Shown one piece after another: positions 1 to 6,503 of a stretch of 7,781 nt of DNA. Position 1 is the first letter of the stretch. The number at the start of each line of letters is the position of its first letter. The position numbers and the translations under genes were made by a program. The stretch comes from Anaerolineales bacterium (GTDB taxonomy: Bacteria; Chloroflexota; Anaerolineae; Anaerolineales; Villigracilaceae): positions 1 to 7,781 of the forward strand of contig JANTFU010000100.1 in NCBI GenBank assembly GCA_024763295.1, written 5' to 3'. Below the pieces are notes generated by a model. That model saw only the letters and a program-made list of their open reading frames with translations, made no database searches and was not told where the DNA came from.

Positions 1-387
1 GCGTTGAGATTTTTCTTGGTGACGAGTTTAGACTCGCGCACTTCGTAGGTGTAGGTGAGCCCCCACGCGTGGATTTGAACTTGGTCGCCGTATTTTAGTG
101 TTTTTAGGTCAGAGAAGATGCCGGGGTTATTATACGCGTCCCAAACATGACCGGTGATGACGGTATTGCCTGCCCAAGTGGGGAAGGCGGAACCCGCCAA
201 ATAGCCCGCGCTGTTGCCGAGCCAGCTTACATCCCAGCCATCGGCGCTTTGCGGCACACCGACGATGGTTGTGGACACGCCAAGTTTGGGGATTTCGAGC
301 GTCAATGCAGTAGCGGTATAGGCTTTGGCGGGAGGCTGTTCGGCGAGCGAGGTGATGCGTCCATGCCGGAAGCCAGTGTCGGGCAAG
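1..387 (-). repeat. Duplicated LPxTGF-sortase module, copy A (truncated by window edge)
   Basis: This stretch aligns without any gap to 2179-2565 at a constant offset of 2178. By hand count about 50 of 387 bases differ (~87% identity). It covers LPDTGF and the sortase domain up to shortly before the catalytic Cys. Differences cluster around 241-300, which encodes the strand after LEIPKLG. Upstream in the coding direction, similarity falls to the level of related Ig-like domains immediately beyond the LPxTGF codons. Confidence 0.9.
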
Positions 388-1913
388 GACGAGGGCGCAG
401 GGGCTACGGTGAAGTTGATTTGGGTATCGCTCGTTCCGCCGTTTAGCTCATTCCCTGCCAAATCTTCAATTGAAGTGGTGCCGCAGACATATAAGCGGTA
501 TTTTCCAGCAGGCAAAGTAGATGCCAAAGTAAGCGTGGCTTTAAAGCCCGTGCTGGTATAGGTGGCGTTGGTGATGGTAATTTGGTCGTCATCCGTGGCT
601 ACGCCAGCGGCGCAAGTAGCCGTATCAAAACTGCCGTTTGCGCCTGCTTCTACCAAGAGATAGTTAGAAATCGTGTTTGCCGCCCCGGCGCTGCCGTCAT
701 TTTTGACGTCTTCATCAAAACTAACCGTCAGTTCGCTGGGACCAGTGGTGAGGTTTGCGCCATTTGCAGGGACAGAGTTTGTTTTGCTTGGCGGGGTGTC
801 ATCAAATTTCATCACAGTCGCTTTACCTGAATTGGCGTTATCCGTATATGCGACATAAGGTGTGCCGCTACTATCCAATGCCAGCGAGGTGTACCCTGCC
901 AGCCCAGCCGAAAAACCCGCTGTGCCAACCGTGACCCAGTTTGTGCCATCGAACTTCATCACGGTCGCTCTATTTGAATTGGCGGTATCCATATATGCGA
1001 TGTAAGGCGTGTCGCCGCCGTCCAACGCCAGTGAGGTGAACCATGCCTCTCCATCCGAAAAATCCGCTGTGCCGACATTGACCCAACTTAAGCCGTCGAA
1101 TTTTGTCACGGTGGCTTTACTTGAATTGATAAAATCCATATATGCGACGTAAGGCGTGCCGCTACTATCCAATGCCAGAGAGGGGAAAAATGCCAATCCG
1201 GTCGAAAACATTGTGCCGACCTTGGTCCAGCTTAAGCCATCGTATTTCATCACAATCGCTGTACTACTAGGAAAGCCTCCCTCTTCAAAAGCCACATAAG
1301 GCATGTTACCGCTATCCAATGCCAGCGAGAGTAGAGAAGCCTCGTCAGCCGAAAAGCCCGCTGAACCGACCGTGACCCAGTTTAAACCATCGAATTTCAT
1401 CACGGTGGCTTTATTTGTATTGACTGCATCCTGATATGCGACATAAGGCGTGCCGCTACTATCCAATGCCAGCGAGATGTCATGTGCCTGCCCAGCCGAA
1501 AAGCCCGTTGTGCCGACACTAACCCAGTTTAAGCCATCGAATTTCATCACGGTCGCTTTATTTGAATTGCCTGCATCCCTATATGCGACATAAGGCGTGC
1601 CGCTGCCATCCAATGCTAGCGAGGGGGAACCTATTTCCCCAGCCGAAAAACCCGCTGAACCGACCGTGACCCAGTTTGAGCCATCGAATTTCATCACGGT
1701 CGCTTTCCGTGAATTGGCATGATCCTGATATGCGACATAAGGCGTGTTGCCATCCAATGCCAGCGAGGTGAATTCTACTTGCCCAGACGAAAAGCCCGCT
1801 GAACCGACGTTTTGCCATGTCCCGGCGGCGAAGGCGCCGGTGGCGGTAAAGAGCATGGCGATTAAAACCAGCGTTAGGGTGATATGTTTTATTGTTTTTG
1901 AATAGGATTTCAT
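1..1913 (-). CDS. Secreted seven-repeat beta-propeller-like protein with C-terminal LPDTGF motif and sortase domain (3' end beyond window)
   Basis: Predicted exported surface protein; 637 residues are visible, and by alignment with its neighbour about 40 more lie off the left edge. Residues 1-29 form a signal peptide (basic start, hydrophobic core, cleavage after GAFA). Residues 33-371 are seven consecutive ~49-residue repeats with the cores SLALD, TPYVAY and KATVMKFDG, consistent with a seven-bladed propeller. About 373-500 is an SbsA-type Ig-like domain (SNYLLVEAGAN, CGTTSIEDLAGNEL) with cysteines 434 and 477 matching a pair in the neighbour. LPDTGF is at 510-515, followed by a sortase domain (LEIPKLG, IVGVPQSADGWD, TVITGHVWDAYN with likely catalytic His589). 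The catalytic Cys and Arg would fall outside the window, so activity cannot be judged. The start at 1913 is chosen because GGAGG lies 9 nt upstream; ATG at 1919 is in frame but only 3 nt away. It has its own promoter. The domain calls are firm, but the ligand and role are unknown. Confidence 0.9.
   Translation of the reverse strand, partial: MKSYSKTIKHITLTLVLIAMLFTATGAFAAGTWQNVGSAGFSSGQVEFTSLALDGNTPYVAYQDHANSRKATVMKFDGSNWVTVGSAGFSAGEIGSPSLALDGSGTPYVAYRDAGNSNKATVMKFDGLNWVSVGTTGFSAGQAHDISLALDSSGTPYVAYQDAVNTNKATVMKFDGLNWVTVGSAGFSADEASLLSLALDSGNMPYVAFEEGGFPSSTAIVMKYDGLSWTKVGTMFSTGLAFFPSLALDSSGTPYVAYMDFINSSKATVTKFDGLSWVNVGTADFSDGEAWFTSLALDGGDTPYIAYMDTANSNRATVMKFDGTNWVTVGTAGFSAGLAGYTSLALDSSGTPYVAYTDNANSGKATVMKFDDTPPSKTNSVPANGANLTTGPSELTVSFDEDVKNDGSAGAANTISNYLLVEAGANGSFDTATCAAGVATDDDQITITNATYTSTGFKATLTLASTLPAGKYRLYVCGTTSIEDLAGNELNGGTSDTQINFTVAPAPSSLPDTGFRHGRITSLAEQPPAKAYTATALTLEIPKLGVSTTIVGVPQSADGWDVSWLGNSAGYLAGSAFPTWAGNTVITGHVWDAYNNPGIFSDLKTLKYGDQVQIHAWGLTYTYEVRESKLVTKKNLN
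801..1817 (-). repeat. Seven tandem ~147-bp coding repeats (propeller-like blades)
   Basis: Seven head-to-tail units of 48, 49, 49, 50, 48, 49 and 46 codons (339 in all) encode residues 33-371 of the left-hand protein. Each opens with W-x-x-VG and ends with ATVMKFDG or a close variant. The cores SLALD and TPYVAY are strongly kept, and the segment just before SLALD varies most. A conserved motif recurring seven times in ~49-residue steps is what a closed seven-bladed beta-propeller would give; the fold itself is inference. The first blade lacks two residues in the DGSGTPY turn. The fourth (FEEGGFPSS) is the most diverged. Confidence 0.85.
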
Positions 1914-1920
1914 TTTCATG

Positions 1921-1927
1921 CCCCTCC
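1921..1927 (-). promoter_or_regulatory. Ribosome binding site deciding between two in-frame ATGs
   Basis: On the minus strand a strong GGAGGGG lies just before two in-frame ATG codons at 1919 and 1913. The GGAGG core is 3 nt from the first and 9 nt from the second. The second spacing is the more usual, so 1913 is preferred. The signal peptide is intact either way. Confidence 0.7.
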
Positions 1928-1958
1928 ACCAGGCAATGAATATAGAGCTTCTATACAG

Positions 1959-1987
1959 AGTATAAGGGGGGAAAAAAAGATGGTCAA
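1959..1987 (-). promoter_or_regulatory. Sigma70-type promoter of the left-hand surface protein, with homopolymer spacer
   Basis: On the minus strand TTGACC (1982-1987) and TATACT (1959-1964) are separated by 17 bp. Transcription would begin near 1952, giving a leader of about 40 nt before the start codon. The spacer holds seven T followed by six C, so it is largely homopolymeric. The -35 hexamer is identical to that of the promoter at 6369-6397. Confidence 0.75.
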
Positions 1988-2018
1988 GCGTTTTTCTTTG
2001 CAAGGGTGCACAAACGCA

Positions 2019-2051
2019 AGACACCGAGTGTTTCAAAAACACTCGGTGTCT
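2019..2051 (-). terminator. 15-bp hairpin after the 1420-residue protein gene
   Basis: A perfect 15-bp inverted repeat with a 3-nt loop (arms 2019-2033 and 2037-2051, core ACCGAGTG/CACTCGGT) begins 6 nt past the stop codon at 2058. The following T-run on the minus strand is weak (TTGCGTTTGTG), so it may be a less efficient or factor-assisted terminator. It lies about 30 bp upstream of the next promoter and separates the two transcription units. Confidence 0.75.
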
Positions 2052-2057
2052 GTTAAT

Positions 2058-5000
2058 TTACTTCACACTCACCAAAACCGCTCTCACGGCTCTTCTAAAG
2101 AGATACTCGCCGTTGAAGGGGTTGTAAAATTCGCAAGTGACGAGCGTGACCCAATCGTATTCTTCGGATTCGAAGGCAGCATTGAGATTTTTCTTGGTGA
2201 CGAGTTTAGACTCGCGCACTTCGTAGGTGTAGGTTTGTCCCCACGCGTGGATTTGAACTTGGTCGCCGTATTTTAGGCTTTTGAGTTCTGCAAAAACACC
2301 GGGGCGATTATACGCATCCCAAACATGACCGGTGATGACGGTATTCCCCGCCCAAGTGGGAAAGGCGGATCCCGCCAAATAGCCCGCGCTATTGCCCAGC
2401 CAGCTTACATCCCAGCCATCTGCGCTTTGGGGTACGCCAACAATGGGGATGTTGATTCCCAATTTGGGGATTTCGAGGGTCATCGCTGTAACGGTGTAGG
2501 CTTTGGCGGGAGGCTGTTCGGCGAGCGAGGTGACACGTCCATGCCGGAAGCCTGTGGAGGGCAAGTTCGATGCGTTGTTGCCGTTGGATGGGGATGATCC
2601 TGCTTCTACCGTGAAATCCAAAAGGGAATCTGCGCCGTTATTTAGATGAATCCCGACGGCATCTTCAATAGATGTTGTTCCGCAGATGAAGAGCCGGTAC
2701 GAGCCTTCGGGGAGGGGAGTTCCGTTGTTGATATCCAATGTGGTAATGAAAGGATTCGAGTTATCGTAGGATGCGGCGTTGCTTGTAATTTGGATGTCGT
2801 CGCCAGCGATGCCCGCTATGCAAGAAGGCGTTTCAAAAGCGGCGTTAGCACCTGCTTCGGTGAGGAGATAGTTTGATACATCTTCTGCCGATGCAGTGGT
2901 GACATTTTCGCTAAATTCAATCTTTATTTGTGTGGGTCCTGCGGTCAGGGTTGCGTTGTTTGCGGGGATTGTGTTTGCGCCGTAGAGTACGGTGGGCGCT
3001 GTATTGTCATAAGTGACGCTGTTGTCCGTGCTGGTAGAGGCGGTATTGTCGTTTCCGGCGGCATCTTGGGCGGCGTTGGTGGGGATGGTTGCGGTGATGG
3101 TCTCGCCGTCTGCCATGCCTCTAACTTCGACTGTGTAGGTGTCGCCCGTGCCTGTGGAAGTCACTGTGATTGTTGGCGTGCCTGCCATGCCGCTGATGGT
3201 AACATCGCTTTGATCAAAGCCTGTCACGTTTTCGCTGAAAACCACATCGAAGACGATGGGGCTAATGTTGGTCGGGTCAGGCTGTGTTGCGGCTTGATTA
3301 ATGGTGACTGCAACCGCTGACGTATTATAGGTGACTTGGTTATCTGTACTGTTGGAGGCGGTATTGTCGTTTCCGGCGGCATCCTGTGCGGCGTTGGCGG
3401 GGATGGTTGCGGTGACAGTTTCGCCGTCTGCCATGCCTCTAACTTCGACGGTGTAAGTATTGCCCGTGCCTGTGGAAGTTACTGTGATGGTCGGTGTGCC
3501 TGCCATGCCTGCGATATTCACATCGCTTTGATCAAAGCCTGTCACGTTTTCGCTGAAAACCACATCGAAGACGATGGGACTGGTATTGGTGGGATCAGAT
3601 TGAGATGCGCCCTGATTGATGGTGACGGTGGGTGCATCGCCATCTCGTGTGCCGGAGACGGTGATGTCGTAATTCGCCTCGTCAGAATCGTCGCTGCTGA
3701 TGTCCAGTTCAAAGCTGAAAGTGCCGCTGCCCGCAGTGGGCGTGTAGGGAACATTGAAGGTGGCAGTATTACCGCCCGCCACGTTTAAAGTGACGGGCGA
3801 AATCGTCCCCACGTTGACGTTTGTTTCGTTCGCTGTCGTGATATTGCTGATATTGAGCGTTGAATTGCCCTGATTTTCGATCGTATAGGTCAGCGTGACT
3901 TCTTCGCCCGACTTTTTTGTGCCTTGCGCATCTGTGCCGCCATCGGCGATGGATGTGCTGACTGGGCGTTGAACGTCAATTTCAGGCGGGCAGTTAAGCT
4001 CGCCGGGCGTGGGGGAGTATTGCCCATAGGTATTGGTGTTACGTTGTCCGCCGCTGCCGTTGGCGCAGCGTTGTAAGGATACTGTGGGTGAAACGCTGCT
4101 CCCACCGCCATCTTCATTGATTTGGGGTTGCCCTGTGTTGAGCAGTACCAATAAACCGGCATCATCCCCGTCATCAGTATCATAAACAAGGGCATCGAGC
4201 AAGTTAGTCGTCGTCACGGGCGTATCGTTGGGAAAATCGGTAGCATCGCCCATGTAGAGGGCGACCGCATCCGCCCCGTTTTGGAGTAAATTGGTATCCG
4301 GTGAGACGTCGTAATCGCAGTTTGCAACATTTGCCGAGTCGCCACAGAGTACGAAATAACCGTTAGCATTGGTGGTCTGTCCATCCAAATCAAAACTTCG
4401 ATAAGATCGATCATCCGCACCATTATGGAAGACCAAAACCAACCCGTTCAGGCTGGTATTGCCGCTTCCGCCATCGTAGAGTTCGATGAATTCGGCTGAA
4501 TCTGTGCCGGGGGTGTCCGCATCTACTTCATTGATTAATATTTCGCCTGCTACGCCAGTGCCCATAATACGGATGTCGTAGGGAGCTTCATTATCATCGT
4601 TGTTTGCAATATCCATGTCGAACTGAAAACCGCCCACTGCGCCGATCTCAAAAGAGATATTCAGCGTTTCCGTATTTCCGGCGGCAATCGTCAAAGGAAG
4701 CGCCGTACCAACAGAAAAATTGCTACTGTTGGAATAATTGGATGCGGTTACGCCGCCTGCAGGGATGGTTAAATCCGCAGCGCCAGCCGTGTTATCAATG
4801 GTATAAGCGAGGGCGACCGTGCCCACGGCTTGGTAGCCAATATCATCGGTTTGCCCGTCCCCTATCGATGTACCGCTAGGACGTTGAACGTCGATTTCCG
4901 GTTTTCCCCCCAGTTGTGCGAGAAATGCGTCTTCGCCGCCGGCATGAGCATTAATCGGGCTGCCCCAGGTTGTGCTGCTCGTTCCCGTGAGATAGACTGC

Positions 5001-6320
5001 CTGATTTCCCAAAGCGGCGATGCCCGACCCTGTATCTGCTGAAGAAGCGCCCAGGAAGGTGTTCCACAATAATGCGCCGCCAGCGTTGAATTGGGCGGCA
5101 AAGGCATCATCTCCTCCGGTATAGGCATTGTGCGGACTGCCCCAGGTCTGGTCGCTGACACCTGCCATCAGGATATACCCGTCGCCGTCCAGCGCCAGGG
5201 CGTTGCCGCTGTCGTCGCCGGGAGAACCGGCAAAGGTGTTCCACGCGCGGCTGCCATCGCTGGTTGCCAGTTTGGCGAGGAAGGCATCGTTTTGGCTGTC
5301 GTTTGCGGGGCTGGCGTGTGGGTTGAGAGGGCTACTTCCGCTTCCCCATGACTGGTCACTATAGCCGGTGACGTAGATGTTCGCTCCGCTGGCATCAAGA
5401 AGAATGTCAGTTGATGTATCGGTATCGACCGATCCCATAAAGGTGTTCCATTGTAAAGCACCGCTACCGTTTAGCTTTGCGGCAAAGGCGTCATTGCCCA
5501 GCCCCGTTGTGTGAGGGGAAACCGGACTCCCCCAAGTTTTGTTGCTTGTTCCCGCGACGTAGATATTTCCCCCTGTGCTGTCCACGGAAATAGCATTACC
5601 AAAATCAGAAGAGTCTGACCCCATAAATGTGTACCACGCCAACGCGCCAGTGTTGCCATCCACTTTGGCAACAAAAGCATCATGCCCGCTACCCGGGCTG
5701 GCGTGTGCGTGGACTGGCGTGCCGCCCCAATCGTTATCGTAGCTCGCACCGGTTGCGTAGACATTTCCGCTCCCATCCACTGCAATTCCACGTCCCATAT
5801 CTACGCTGGAAGAGCCGATGAATGTATGCCATTGTAAAGCGCCGTTTGTATCCAGTTTGGCGATGAAAATATCCCACCCGCTGTTAAACCCGTGCACGGG
5901 GCTTCCCCAAGTCACCGTGCTATAGCCTACGACATAGATATTGCCGCTTCCGTCCACGGCGATATCGTTGCCGTAATCATAGCCTGTGCCACCCAAAAAG
6001 GCATTCCAAATCGGATTGCCACTTCTGTCCAGTTTGGCGACAAAGGCATCGGTATTGCTAGTATAAGTCCGCTGGATATTTGTCCCCCAAGAGGACCTGC
6101 TGTCGCCTGTAATGTAGATATTTCCGCTAGCATCCACGGCGACGGCGTTACCTTGATCGTCATTGCTTGCGCCGAGAAAGGTGTTCCAAACTGTGGCAGG
6201 GTCATTGACATGGTTTTGAGTAGCTTGCGCAATGCTTTTGGGCATGGAGAGACTTAATACCAAAAGCAGCGCGAATATTATTCGTGATTTACGAAAGAAA
6301 CGGGTTATGGGGAAACTCAT
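2058..6320 (-). CDS. Large secreted SBBP-propeller / lamin-tail / Ig-like protein with LPSTGF motif and C-terminal sortase domain
   Basis: Complete 1420-residue predicted surface protein. A signal peptide (about 1-32) is followed by seven SBBP-type repeats (44-470; cores WNTFLG, DASGNIYVTG, DAFVAKL). Next come an Ig-like/choice-of-anchor-like domain opening with PEIDVQRP (474-593), a lamin-tail-like domain (593-776; ILINEVDADTPGTDSAEFIELYD), and a second domain opening with PEIDVQRP (779-892). Then follow two Ig-like domains 85% identical to each other (896-1107), an SbsA-type Ig-like domain (about 1108-1238, Cys1167 and Cys1213), and LPSTGF (1253-1258). The sortase domain (about 1275-1420) has His1332 (TGHVWD), Cys1396 (TLVTCEF) and Arg1409, 13 residues after the Cys as in SrtA, so it looks catalytically intact. 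No hydrophobic helix or basic tail follows LPSTGF, unlike classical sortase substrates. The ATG at 6320 follows AAAGGGG. Promoter and terminator flank it, so it is probably monocistronic. Adhesion or cell-envelope display is inference. Confidence 0.95.
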   Translation of the reverse strand: MSFPITRFFRKSRIIFALLLVLSLSMPKSIAQATQNHVNDPATVWNTFLGASNDDQGNAVAVDASGNIYITGDSRSSWGTNIQRTYTSNTDAFVAKLDRSGNPIWNAFLGGTGYDYGNDIAVDGSGNIYVVGYSTVTWGSPVHGFNSGWDIFIAKLDTNGALQWHTFIGSSSVDMGRGIAVDGSGNVYATGASYDNDWGGTPVHAHASPGSGHDAFVAKVDGNTGALAWYTFMGSDSSDFGNAISVDSTGGNIYVAGTSNKTWGSPVSPHTTGLGNDAFAAKLNGSGALQWNTFMGSVDTDTSTDILLDASGANIYVTGYSDQSWGSGSSPLNPHASPANDSQNDAFLAKLATSDGSRAWNTFAGSPGDDSGNALALDGDGYILMAGVSDQTWGSPHNAYTGGDDAFAAQFNAGGALLWNTFLGASSADTGSGIAALGNQAVYLTGTSSTTWGSPINAHAGGEDAFLAQLGGKPEIDVQRPSGTSIGDGQTDDIGYQAVGTVALAYTIDNTAGAADLTIPAGGVTASNYSNSSNFSVGTALPLTIAAGNTETLNISFEIGAVGGFQFDMDIANNDDNEAPYDIRIMGTGVAGEILINEVDADTPGTDSAEFIELYDGGSGNTSLNGLVLVFHNGADDRSYRSFDLDGQTTNANGYFVLCGDSANVANCDYDVSPDTNLLQNGADAVALYMGDATDFPNDTPVTTTNLLDALVYDTDDGDDAGLLVLLNTGQPQINEDGGGSSVSPTVSLQRCANGSGGQRNTNTYGQYSPTPGELNCPPEIDVQRPVSTSIADGGTDAQGTKKSGEEVTLTYTIENQGNSTLNISNITTANETNVNVGTISPVTLNVAGGNTATFNVPYTPTAGSGTFSFELDISSDDSDEANYDITVSGTRDGDAPTVTINQGASQSDPTNTSPIVFDVVFSENVTGFDQSDVNIAGMAGTPTITVTSTGTGNTYTVEVRGMADGETVTATIPANAAQDAAGNDNTASNSTDNQVTYNTSAVAVTINQAATQPDPTNISPIVFDVVFSENVTGFDQSDVTISGMAGTPTITVTSTGTGDTYTVEVRGMADGETITATIPTNAAQDAAGNDNTASTSTDNSVTYDNTAPTVLYGANTIPANNATLTAGPTQIKIEFSENVTTASAEDVSNYLLTEAGANAAFETPSCIAGIAGDDIQITSNAASYDNSNPFITTLDINNGTPLPEGSYRLFICGTTSIEDAVGIHLNNGADSLLDFTVEAGSSPSNGNNASNLPSTGFRHGRVTSLAEQPPAKAYTVTAMTLEIPKLGINIPIVGVPQSADGWDVSWLGNSAGYLAGSAFPTWAGNTVITGHVWDAYNRPGVFAELKSLKYGDQVQIHAWGQTYTYEVRESKLVTKKNLNAAFESEEYDWVTLVTCEFYNPFNGEYLFRRAVRAVLVSVK
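2179..2565 (-). repeat. Duplicated LPxTGF-sortase module, copy B
   Basis: Partner of positions 1-387, about 87% identical and collinear without indels. It encodes LPSTGF (2547-2564), the linker FRHGRVTSLAEQPPAKAY, and the sortase domain through the catalytic His (2325-2327). The remaining codons to the stop at 2058, including the catalytic Cys (2133-2135), presumably also have a counterpart beyond the left edge. Confidence 0.9.
3000..3635 (-). repeat. Tandem duplication of a 106-codon Ig-like domain
   Basis: Two adjacent 318-bp units (3318-3635 and 3000-3317) encode residues 896-1001 and 1002-1107. They differ at about 16 of 106 residues and have no indels. Shared blocks include SPIVFDVVFSENVTGFDQSD and AGTPTITVTSTGTG, which are typical of bacterial Ig-like domains in long surface proteins. 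The high identity compared with the rest of the stalk points to a recent internal duplication or ongoing homogenisation. Confidence 0.9.
4911..6191 (-). repeat. Seven SBBP-type beta-propeller coding repeats
   Basis: Residues 44-470 hold seven units, each starting with W-x-x-F-x-G at residues 45, 105, 164, 229, 291, 360 and 419 (spacing 59-69). The pattern W-x-T-F-x-G, D-x-x-GN, A-V-D-x-S-G-N-I-Y-V-x-G, then W-G-S-P and D-A-F-x-A-K-L matches the SBBP (seven-bladed beta-propeller) repeat family as I know it. Loops between WGSP and DAF vary in length and composition and are the likely variable surface. The last unit is the least regular (AALGNQAVYLTG). Confidence 0.9.
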
Positions 6321-6325
6321 TTTTG

Positions 6326-6332
6326 CCCCTTT
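6326..6332 (-). promoter_or_regulatory. Ribosome binding site of the 1420-residue protein
   Basis: AAAGGGG on the minus strand ends 5 nt before the ATG at 6320. This supports that start, as does the signal peptide that follows it directly. Confidence 0.7.
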
Positions 6333-6368
6333 GGACTGGCAACTTGGCTTTACCTAAAAGTAAATATG

Positions 6369-6397
6369 ATTATAGGATGAGGGAATGGAGCGGTCAA
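6369..6397 (-). promoter_or_regulatory. Near-consensus sigma70-type promoter
   Basis: TTGACC (6392-6397) and a perfect TATAAT (6369-6374) are separated by exactly 17 bp on the minus strand. Expected transcription start is near 6362, giving a ~42-nt leader. It lies between the glmS terminator and the large surface-protein gene, so that gene appears to be transcribed on its own and strongly. No clear operator palindrome is visible around it. Confidence 0.85.
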
Positions 6398-6434
6398 TAT
6401 GCCTTTTTGGGGGGATGCTCAAGAGATTTGACAT

Positions 6435-6464
6435 ATAAAAAGCCGAGTGAGAAATCACTCGGCT
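6435..6464 (-). terminator. Intrinsic terminator of glmS
   Basis: A perfect 10-bp stem AGCCGAGTGA/TCACTCGGCT with a 4-nt loop (6441-6464) is followed on the minus strand by TTTTATAT. It begins 39 nt past the glmS stop codon. This is a canonical Rho-independent terminator. Confidence 0.88.
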
Positions 6465-6503
6465 CTCCTGATTTACTGAAAACTAATCTACTGATTACTG
6501 TCT

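Noticed and set aside
801..1817. Possible CRISPR-like or satellite repeat array with ~147-bp period
   Set aside because: The units are imperfect, in frame, of variable codon number, and encode conserved residues, so they are protein repeats.
1579..1929. Open frame of 116 codons on the minus strand starting just upstream of the left-hand protein's start
   Set aside because: It overlaps the signal peptide and the first propeller repeats in another frame. The true frame has a signal peptide, seven conserved repeats and a sortase domain, and this one has none.
1914..2057. Small gene or insertion-sequence remnant between the two surface-protein genes
   Set aside because: The 144 bp are accounted for by hairpin, promoter and ribosome binding site; no terminal inverted repeats or convincing frame.
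2928..3788. Open frames of 130 and 150 codons on the plus strand
   Set aside because: They are antisense to the duplicated Ig-like domains. Their resemblance to each other simply mirrors the duplication, and no plausible start signals were seen.
6323..6342. TTGCC/GGCAA pairing that could cover the ribosome binding site of the large gene
   Set aside because: Only 5 bp with a 10-nt loop; too weak to claim as a regulatory structure.
6465..6503. glmS riboswitch-ribozyme
   Set aside because: That element lies in the 5' leader of glmS, which is outside the window. The RNA-like structure here is the 3' terminator.
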